Source: an uncultured Bacteroidales bacterium (GTDB taxonomy: Bacteria > Bacteroidota > Bacteroidia > Bacteroidales > P3). Taken from it: a stretch of DNA of 6,124 nucleotides. Where the stretch lies: positions 1 to 6,124 of the forward strand of contig CAMWSI010000052.1 in assembly GCA_947176875.1 (NCBI GenBank). Reading direction: 5' to 3'. The notes beneath the pieces were generated by a model. The model was not told the origin of the DNA. It saw nothing but the letters and a program-made list of their open reading frames with translations, and searched no databases. Position 1 is the first letter of the stretch. Every line of letters begins with the position of its first letter. The translations under genes were made by a program, and so were the position numbers. Below are positions 1-5,083 of this stretch, one piece after another.

Positions 1-789
1 ATCCAATACCGTGCAGAGCAGGTAGCCGGTTTCCCAGGCAAACGCGCTGCCCGGCTCCAGAATGACGTGCAAGTGCGGATGCCGCGCCTTGAAATCGCGC
101 AACGCGCCGACCAAAACGTCCGTTTCGTAACCCGCCCGCGTCACAAGGTGGCCGCCGCCGAAATTGACCCAACGCAAATGCGGCAGATAATCGCCGAATT
201 TTTCTTCAAACCGCCGTACAAGCAACGCGCTTTCAGCCGCCGAACTCTCGCAGAGCGCATGGCAGTGCATCCCGTCCAAGGCCGCCGGCCAAGCGGACGG
301 ATCGGGCAGTTCCGAACGGCGGACGCCGAGACGGGAATTCTCGCCACAGGGATTATACAAGTCCGTCTCCACGAGGCTCAACTCCGGATTGACCCGCAAG
401 CCCAACGACACCGTGGAATTAATCTCCCGCGCCTTGTCCGCGAAACGGTGGAACTGCGCCAGCGAATTGAACGTGATGTGGCTGCTCATCGACGCCACTT
501 CCTCCATTTCCTCGTTCGTATAGGCGGGCGCGTACGTATGGGCCGGCGCCCCCATCTCCTCCATCTCCAGACGGGCTTCCCAGGGCGAACTGGCCGTGGC
601 CTTGCTGAAACCGGCCGCATTGAAAATGGGAAACGCACTCCACATGGCGAAACCTTTGAGCGCCAAAATGAATTCGGCGCCGGAAGCCTCGCCCACGGCT
701 CGTATCTTCTCCAGATTGCGTTTCAACAGCGTCTCGTCCAAAATATAAGCCGGAGAAGGCAAACCCTCCGGCAAAACGGCATTCTTCAT
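1..789 (-). CDS. nspC: Carboxynorspermidine/carboxyspermidine decarboxylase NspC (3' end cut by window edge)
   Basis: This PLP-dependent cytoplasmic enzyme decarboxylates carboxynorspermidine or carboxyspermidine in the last step of the alternative (norspermidine/)spermidine pathway; Bacteroidales are known to make spermidine this way. The first 263 codons are present and read open to base 1; the family is usually about 370-380 residues, so roughly the last 110 are missing. Visible landmarks are ALKGFAMW at residues 43-50 with the presumed PLP lysine K45, AHTYAPAYT and ITFNSLAQF in the barrel, HCHALCE at 175-181, the phosphate-binding glycines of NFGGGHL (GGG 211-213), and EPGSAFAWETGY from 245. 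These fit the alanine-racemase/ornithine-decarboxylase fold III group, and the KGFAMW and HALCE signatures point to NspC rather than lysine or diaminopimelate decarboxylase. The ATG at 789 puts the conserved SPAYILDE segment at the expected distance from the N-terminus. The gene follows the DUF2807 gene after 130 bases and is probably a separate unit. Substrate preference cannot be told from sequence. Confidence 0.93.
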   Translation of the reverse strand, partial: MKNAVLPEGLPSPAYILDETLLKRNLEKIRAVGEASGAEFILALKGFAMWSAFPIFNAAGFSKATASSPWEARLEMEEMGAPAHTYAPAYTNEEMEEVASMSSHITFNSLAQFHRFADKAREINSTVSLGLRVNPELSLVETDLYNPCGENSRLGVRRSELPDPSAWPAALDGMHCHALCESSAAESALLVRRFEEKFGDYLPHLRWVNFGGGHLVTRAGYETDVLVGALRDFKARHPHLHVILEPGSAFAWETGYLLCTVLD

Positions 790-798
790 AATCAGATA

Positions 799-862
799 CT
801 TTTAACGGGCGAGCACGCACGCACCGCCCCTCGGCGCGCGTCCGGACATCGCCCGTCAAAAA
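799..862 (-). promoter_or_regulatory. Potential long stem-loop just before nspC
   Basis: Bases 800-812 pair with 849-861 on the minus-strand transcript: 12 Watson-Crick pairs plus one internal G-U, with a further G-U at 799/862. The 36-base loop can hold a second hairpin (833-837 plus 838-841 pairing with 819-828, one bulged G at 824, GAGG loop). The 3' arm ends about ten bases before the nspC ATG and includes the UAAAAG stretch where a ribosome would land, so folding could reduce translation. A possible Bacteroidetes -7 box overlaps the 5' arm; if that box is the real promoter, most of the outer stem would not be transcribed. The pairing is read directly from the sequence; a regulatory role is inference. 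Confidence 0.4.
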
Positions 863-864
863 TA
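857..864 (-). promoter_or_regulatory. nspC: Possible Bacteroidetes -7 promoter box for nspC
   Basis: The minus strand reads TATTTTTG, an exact match to the Bacteroidetes housekeeping -7 consensus TAnnTTTG, about 70 bases before the nspC ATG. The nearest upstream TTTG (880-877) is only 12 bases away instead of the usual 19-21, so no proper -33 box is seen. An AT-rich stretch in GC-rich DNA could match by chance. Confidence 0.3.
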
Positions 865-880
865 AACATTTTTCGGCAAA

Positions 881-902
881 CGGCCGCATGCCCGGCAGGC
901 CG
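881..902 (-). terminator. Weak terminator-like hairpin after the DUF2807 gene
   Basis: On the minus strand CGGCC (902-898) pairs with GGCCG (885-881), with a further 3-bp TGC/GCA helix inside the loop. It lies 18 bases after the DUF2807 stop codon and is followed by a U-enriched but broken stretch rather than a clean U-run. It would separate the sigma operon from nspC if it works. The stem is short, so this is tentative. Confidence 0.28.
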
Positions 903-919
903 CCCCCGTTCACGCCATC

Positions 920-1789
920 CTAACGTTTGGAAACGGTACCCGCCCCCGACGTATTGGCGGAATAAGCCGGGTTGCCGTAAAAAACAATGTTGCCCGCCCC
1001 CGAGGCGGTCGCGTTCAACTGTTTCTCGACAAAAACCTCGGCCCGCGCGCCGCCGCTGGCCCGCACGATGGCCGTCTGCGTGATAAAATGCCTGGCATTC
1101 AACCTTGCCGCGCCGGAAGCCTCCATATTGGCCGTTTCGGACGAACCGGAAAGTTTGATATCGGCGGCTCCCGATACTTCGCCTATGAAATCCATCAACG
1201 CGCCGGTTTCAAGTTCCAGCTCCGCCGCACCGGACGCCTGACACATGACGGAAGCCGCGCTTCCGGACAGCTTTATCGTGGCATCGGCCGCACCGGATAA
1301 CTCGGCCAAGAGGCCGCCTGCCGCCAACGTCACCGTCACTTCGGCAGCCCCGGAACAATGTGCCCGGAATTTGCCGCCGGCCGCATCGCAAACGCCCATC
1401 GTCTTCAATTCGGCGACTCCCGAAACTTCCACGCCCGTCAATTGCCGGCAATACACCTTGACCAATGGCGCCGGCATGTCACCATTGATATTGAGGCTCC
1501 GTTTATACCGGGGATTGATCATCCGGTCGCCGACCCCCAGCTCGATATAAGGCATCAGCACCTCGTCGGCGACAATGACCACCGAATCGGCTTCGGCCGG
1601 ATAGACCTCGACGCCGAAATTACCGCCGACCTTGATTTGCGTGAACGCACCCGGCCGGTACGTATTCTTCAACAGCACGCCCGACGCCTTTTTAATCATG
1701 ACGTTTTTCTGCCTGCCGCAGACCGGCAGCGTCAGCCCGACCGTCAGGCAGAGCATTCCCATGATTTTAAGCCAATTTTTCGTTTTCAT
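920..1789 (-). CDS. Exported DUF2807 protein (GIN-domain adhesin-like beta-solenoid)
   Basis: A 289-residue exported protein of the DUF2807 family (putative autotransporter adhesin head GIN domain), whose biochemical function is not known. Residues 1-25 form a signal peptide: a basic start (KTKNWLK), a hydrophobic core ending LTLPV, and probable cleavage near CGRQ. C24 lacks a good lipobox (LPVC), so a lipoprotein is unlikely. Residues 49-120 match the N-terminal family pattern (FTQIKVGGNFGVEVY, then LVKVYCRQLTGVEVSG). From residue 122 a glycine turn recurs about every 18-23 residues: SGVA 123, SGAA 146, 165, 186, 206, 225, SGGA 245, SGAG 263 and 281, separated by alternating hydrophobic strands. 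This is expected of a right-handed beta-helix. No catalytic residues stand out. It is the last gene of the sigma-factor operon, 98 bases after the barrel gene. The ATG at 1789 gives an intact signal peptide. Periplasmic or cell-surface location is inferred. Confidence 0.9.
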   Translation of the reverse strand: MKTKNWLKIMGMLCLTVGLTLPVCGRQKNVMIKKASGVLLKNTYRPGAFTQIKVGGNFGVEVYPAEADSVVIVADEVLMPYIELGVGDRMINPRYKRSLNINGDMPAPLVKVYCRQLTGVEVSGVAELKTMGVCDAAGGKFRAHCSGAAEVTVTLAAGGLLAELSGAADATIKLSGSAASVMCQASGAAELELETGALMDFIGEVSGAADIKLSGSSETANMEASGAARLNARHFITQTAIVRASGGARAEVFVEKQLNATASGAGNIVFYGNPAYSANTSGAGTVSKR

Positions 1790-1832
1790 ATCGTTATGCT
1801 TTTAGTTCTTTCTCCATGATAATTTTTCATGC

Positions 1833-1852
1833 AAAACGTGTGACCCGACACG
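1833..1852 (-). terminator. Small terminator/attenuator-like hairpin between barrel and DUF2807 genes
   Basis: In the 98-base gap the minus strand has CGTGT (1852-1848), a six-base loop and ACACG (1841-1837), followed at once by TTTT (1836-1833). Five base pairs and four U make at most a weak terminator; it could lower DUF2807 transcription relative to the genes before it. A second 5-bp inverted repeat (CATGA 1815-1819, TCATG 1827-1831) follows. Nothing else convincing is in the gap. Confidence 0.25.
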
Positions 1853-1887
1853 GAGGCAAAATCCATCGTCCGTTCATGTCAATGCCG

Positions 1888-3483
1888 TCAAAATATCCCC
1901 AACCACAGTCCGAAACCGAAGGGCGTCAAATCCACGGCCTTGTTCTTCAAGAACAAACGCGTGGGCGCATAGGAAAAATAAAGGCTCAACGGTCCCCAGC
2001 CCGCAGAGACCACCAGATCGACTTTGAACGGATTGACATACAAGCCATTTTTAGCCTTATCCTTGTGACGGCCGCCGCCGGGCGTCTCGTACGTCTGCTT
2101 CGTCCAAGCCATCATCTTGACGGCGGGAACCGCCCCGGCCGAAATGTGAAAGGCGCAACGGCCGCAACGCTTGGCATGGTTGTATTCCAGCAGCACCGGT
2201 ATGCGGAAATAAGACACGCCCAGTTTGCTCTTGATATAATGCCGTTCGGCTTCCCCGGCATACGGACGGAACGTCAGGTTGCCGTTTTCGCGCACCGGCA
2301 CCGTGGCGGCCTCATCGAAACGGTAGTTGTCCCATTGGAAACCCATACCCGTGACCAAGCCCCAATGGACGGAATTGAAGCCGACACTAACCTGAAACAC
2401 ATTCCAGGCGAAACTGCCCGATTTGCCGTAATTCAGTTGCAGGTTTTCGCAGCCATAGGGGGTTTCGGGCCATACCGTACCCAGACCGCTATGCGGCGTA
2501 TGGTAGTAATTGTAGCCGAATTCCAAGCCCATCCAATGGCCTCTGAACCGCTGTTTCCCGCGCCATACCTTGGGCAGGAAACCGTCCACATAGCCGCCCG
2601 CCCAGTCCTGTACCCATGTCAGCGGCTCGGATTTCGGATCGATTCCGGATGCGGAAGATTCATCCCGCGAGGACGTGGCGTAAACATAGACGGCGGAAGC
2701 GGGACGGGACGAGGACGGGACTGCCGCCAAATCGGACGCGGGTTGCGTAACGGACGTATCAGGCCTATCAAAACGGTTATTCACCATGCCGCCGCCCGAA
2801 AGCACGTGGACGAGCGGCGCGTTCAGCCCGACCGCCGAAAGCGGTGCGGCCGACACCCGTGCCTGCCGCACCGGCCAGACTTCGGTTGAAACAATAGCCC
2901 AGCGGTCGGCCTTTATGTCCAAATCCGGCAAAGTGTCGGCCTGCCGGTCCGCCACCGTGTCCGGCACGATGCGGAACGTGCTGCCGCCCATCACCGCGAC
3001 CTCCAATGCCCGGCGGGGCCTGACGCCCGACAGTTCGACATCGGATCCGCCCGCCACGGCCAGATGCAGCCGCTCCATGCCGCCGTCTATGTCGAACCGC
3101 CCCGTCTGTCCTTCCAGACGATAAACGCCCTCCGCCACTTTTACCGCATATATATCCGCCGTGGCGGGCGTCCGCAGGCTGTCGCCGACCAGACGGACGG
3201 ACAGACGGCTGGCCGCGGCCACCTGCAACGTCAGCCCGTCCTGCGCATCGCGGGTCAAAGACCTTTCGGCAAGACGGTCGGCCGCAGACGCCACCGTATC
3301 AGCCGCTACCGCCGTTGCCGGCAAGGCCGCCTCCGCGACCGCCTCTTTTTTTTCAGGCTCGTAGCGCATCGTGGAGACCGGTTCCACCGTCCGTCCAACC
3401 CGCTGTGCCGACGCGGGCAAAAGCAACCCCGACACCAACAGGCATCCGATGCCTTTTCCCCATATAGACATGTGTTTTCCCAT
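1888..3483 (-). CDS. Outer-membrane beta-barrel protein with N-terminal DUF2807-like segment
   Basis: A 531-residue secreted protein with two parts. The signal peptide spans residues 5-26 (SIWGKGIGCLLVSGLLLPASA, cleavage before Q27). A low-complexity Ala/Thr/Val linker (about 40-80) leads to alternating strands with glycine turns spaced like DUF2807 rungs: GGSDVELSG at 145 and GGSTFRIV at 167. A Ser/Pro-rich linker covers about 235-285. From about 314 to the end the alternating aromatic/polar pattern (HWMGLEFGYNYY, FQVSVGFNSVHWGL, YFRIPVLLEYN, LYFSYAPTRLF) and terminal F531 indicate an 8- to 10-strand PorT-like outer-membrane barrel. Oddities are a CGRC pair at 440-443 inside the barrel and an A8 run in codons 44-46. 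It starts 16 bases after the anti-sigma stop, so the genes are surely co-transcribed. Two in-frame starts are possible, M1 (3483) and M5 (3471); both leave the signal peptide intact, and M5 has a GGGA six bases upstream. Function is unknown; it may be the target or sensor of the sigma system. Confidence 0.87.
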   Translation of the reverse strand: MGKHMSIWGKGIGCLLVSGLLLPASAQRVGRTVEPVSTMRYEPEKKEAVAEAALPATAVAADTVASAADRLAERSLTRDAQDGLTLQVAAASRLSVRLVGDSLRTPATADIYAVKVAEGVYRLEGQTGRFDIDGGMERLHLAVAGGSDVELSGVRPRRALEVAVMGGSTFRIVPDTVADRQADTLPDLDIKADRWAIVSTEVWPVRQARVSAAPLSAVGLNAPLVHVLSGGGMVNNRFDRPDTSVTQPASDLAAVPSSSRPASAVYVYATSSRDESSASGIDPKSEPLTWVQDWAGGYVDGFLPKVWRGKQRFRGHWMGLEFGYNYYHTPHSGLGTVWPETPYGCENLQLNYGKSGSFAWNVFQVSVGFNSVHWGLVTGMGFQWDNYRFDEAATVPVRENGNLTFRPYAGEAERHYIKSKLGVSYFRIPVLLEYNHAKRCGRCAFHISAGAVPAVKMMAWTKQTYETPGGGRHKDKAKNGLYVNPFKVDLVVSAGWGPLSLYFSYAPTRLFLKNKAVDLTPFGFGLWLGIF

Positions 3484-3499
3484 TATACCGTTTTGCTAA

Positions 3500-4444
3500 T
3501 TATATATCCCAAAAGACCGGCTGCGTTTCCGCATCCGCCTGCAACGAAGCCGTCACTTCCCTTTGTATTTCCTTGCGGATCCGCTGCCGCTCGATGCGAC
3601 GCGCCAGGGCGGCATAGGCCTGTGCGATAAGGGCGTCCGGTTCGAAACGGGGACGGCGCGCCCCCGCCCTGCCGGAGAAATCGGCCGCCGTCACCTCAAC
3701 GGGGTCGCGGGCCAACAATGTCTGCACCTGTCCGCGGGTTTCAAGCCAATCCGCCGACCGATGAACTCCACGCAGCGGCTGTATCTCAAAAAAACTATGC
3801 GACGATTTTTCCACCCCCACAGGCGCGACCGGTGCCGGTGCCTCCATCGCCAACAGCTTATCCGAAACCACTTCAACCGCCTGCGCCGTTTCCAGCGCGG
3901 CATTCCCCGCATCCGTCACCTCAGGTGCCGCATCCGACGGCCGCTCAGGCACGGCCGCCTGTCCCCAATCAGGTTCAACCGATAATGCCGCCACCGCGTC
4001 ATCCATATCCGCCATCGCTGAAAGCACCGCCCTCCTGCCGTCCGACCGGTCACCCGCTGTCCGCCACACGATGCCGGATGCCACCAGCAAGACGGCCACG
4101 GCGGCCGCCGCATAGTAAACCCCACGACGCACAACCCCTACGGGCCGCACCGAACGCGCGGGACGTCCAAAGCGCACGCCTCCGCCGGATCGCCCACGGG
4201 CATCCATCGGTCGCAACAGCCGCGCCTTCAGTTCCGGCGGGCAAGCCAATGCCTCCGAAACTGCATCCGCCGACACCGGCACAGGCTCACGTAACAACGC
4301 GACCTGCGCCGCCCAATCCGCATTTTCCGCCAGGAAAGCCTCCACCGCCCGCGCCGCCTCAGCCGGCAACCGCCCCTCGACATAATCCAGCAGGCAAGCC
4401 TCGACCGGCATCCCGTTCAACCTTATTTCTTCCATATCATGCAT
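3500..4444 (-). CDS. Probable membrane-bound anti-sigma factor
   Basis: A 314-residue single-pass inner-membrane protein. Residues 15-52 (LLDYVEGRLPAEAARAVEAF and the following helix) match the N-terminal helical anti-sigma motif common beside Bacteroidetes ECF factors. It lacks the HxxxCxxC zinc ligands of ZAS anti-sigma factors; the only cysteines are C17 and C68. One transmembrane helix lies at about 109-127 (VYYAAAAVAVLLVASGIVW), preceded by arginines at 94-107, which places the N-terminus in the cytoplasm by the positive-inside rule. The remaining 185 residues would be periplasmic: an Ala/Pro/Val-rich stretch (160-212) and a charged helix (about 268-302, ALARRIERQRIRKEI) with coiled-coil character. 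The ATG at 4444 follows the sigma TAA with no gap (TAAATG), so translation is very likely coupled; M4 at 4435 is an alternative start. Position and topology carry the assignment more than sequence similarity. It would release the sigma factor when its periplasmic domain senses a signal. Confidence 0.75.
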   Translation of the reverse strand: MHDMEEIRLNGMPVEACLLDYVEGRLPAEAARAVEAFLAENADWAAQVALLREPVPVSADAVSEALACPPELKARLLRPMDARGRSGGGVRFGRPARSVRPVGVVRRGVYYAAAAVAVLLVASGIVWRTAGDRSDGRRAVLSAMADMDDAVAALSVEPDWGQAAVPERPSDAAPEVTDAGNAALETAQAVEVVSDKLLAMEAPAPVAPVGVEKSSHSFFEIQPLRGVHRSADWLETRGQVQTLLARDPVEVTAADFSGRAGARRPRFEPDALIAQAYAALARRIERQRIRKEIQREVTASLQADAETQPVFWDI

Positions 4445-4939
4445 TTACATCCGGTTCCGCAATATCGTCTTCAATTTGACCCGTGCCCGGAAAAGATATA
4501 CCTTGACCTGCGATTCGCTCAAACCCGTCATTTCGCCGATTTCCGCATAATTGTAACCCTCATAGTCGCGCAACAACAGCACCGCCCGTTGCACATCCGA
4601 AAGACCGGCCAGCGCTTCCGCCATATAATCGCACCACTCCATGCGTTCCACAGCGCGGTCGCCCTGCCCCGGCGGCTCCGACAAGCCGGCATCCGCCGCG
4701 TAACGCCGTTTGAGCCGCCCGCGCCGCACCGCATCCGCAAAAGCGCGGTAAAGCACGGCGTATAAAAAAGCGGCGGGTTCCTTGACCTCCTCCCCGTATT
4801 CCCATAGTTTAAGAAAAGCGTCCTGCACCAAATCCGCCGCAGCTTCCGCATCCCGGGTCAGACGGTACGCAAACCCGTACAGCCGGTCGGCACAAGCCTC
4901 CACCACCTGATTATATGACCTTTCCTCCATACAGCCCAT
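4445..4939 (-). CDS. ECF-type RNA polymerase sigma-70 factor
   Basis: A 164-residue extracytoplasmic-function sigma factor, a normal length for the class. Region 2 covers about residues 8-76, with the core-polymerase binding helix DLVQDAFLKLW (37-47) and the -10 recognition/melting helix after it (AAFLYAVLYRAFADAVRR). A short linker (77-104) joins region 4 (about 107-160), whose helix-turn-helix YAEIGEMTGLSESQVKVYLF (131-150) and the following RARVKLK contact the -35 element. There is no sigma-1 or sigma-3 domain. The ATG at 4939 is preceded by AGGCAGGC; M4 (4930) is a second possible start. It heads a run of four tightly spaced genes and is followed without gap by the probable anti-sigma gene, the usual pairing. 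Such factors often activate their own operon, but no matching promoter could be recognised. The signal and other targets are unknown. Confidence 0.95.
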   Translation of the reverse strand: MGCMEERSYNQVVEACADRLYGFAYRLTRDAEAAADLVQDAFLKLWEYGEEVKEPAAFLYAVLYRAFADAVRRGRLKRRYAADAGLSEPPGQGDRAVERMEWCDYMAEALAGLSDVQRAVLLLRDYEGYNYAEIGEMTGLSESQVKVYLFRARVKLKTILRNRM

Positions 4940-5083
4940 GCCTGCCTACGCTATCCGGAATACCATTGCCACCGTGCTTTTATGATAAAGACGTTCAAGG
5001 CCTGCCGAAAGTTACAGGCCTCCGCAAAAAAACGCTGTGAAAAAACACCTGATTCCCCGGCCAAACATCCCCCTTATGGATTT
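4940..5083. promoter_or_regulatory. Intergenic region expected to hold the sigma-operon promoter
   Basis: These 144 bases separate the helicase stop from the sigma start and are AT-rich relative to the flanks. They contain an A7 tract (5026-5032), an A6 tract (5040-5045) inside GTG-A6-CAC, and the inverted repeat described separately. The best -7 candidate on the minus strand is TAACTTTC (5014-5007), one base off TAnnTTTG, but no TTTG sits 19-21 bases before it. No small gene or RNA gene was recognised. A promoter is expected from the gene layout but is not proven by the sequence. Confidence 0.35.
4998..5021 (-). repeat. 7-bp inverted repeat upstream of the sigma gene
   Basis: AGGCCTG (4998-5004) and CAGGCCT (5015-5021) form a perfect inverted repeat around ten bases; G-U pairs can add one pair at each end of the stem in minus-strand RNA. 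The loop contains TAACTTTC, a near match to the Bacteroidetes -7 box. It is not followed by a U-run in either direction, so it is a poor terminator. A protein-binding site over the promoter is possible but unproven. Confidence 0.4.

Noticed and set aside
67..1083. Plus-strand open frame of 338 codons
   Set aside because: It lies opposite both nspC and the end of the DUF2807 gene, spanning two well-supported genes; arginine-rich and without domain features.
1786..1830. Two tiny open frames before the DUF2807 start (14 codons from 1830, 7 codons from 1817), one with its TGA overlapping the DUF2807 ATG
   Set aside because: No ribosome-binding context and no regulatory residue pattern; frames this short are expected by chance in a 98-base AT-richer gap.
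2041..2120. Possible new promoter for the DUF2807 gene within or after the barrel gene
   Set aside because: TTTG words occur in 1790-1887, but no TAnnTTTG box at proper spacing was found.
1816..2889. Plus-strand open frame of 357 codons
   Set aside because: It lies opposite the barrel gene, whose signal peptide and barrel pattern are clear. The antisense product is Arg/His/Gly-rich with no recognisable fold.
3718..4479. Plus-strand open frame of 253 codons rich in proline
   Set aside because: It lies opposite the anti-sigma gene and the end of the sigma gene. The Pro/Ala/His-rich composition is what a GC-rich gene gives in its antisense frame; no domain, signal peptide or start context.
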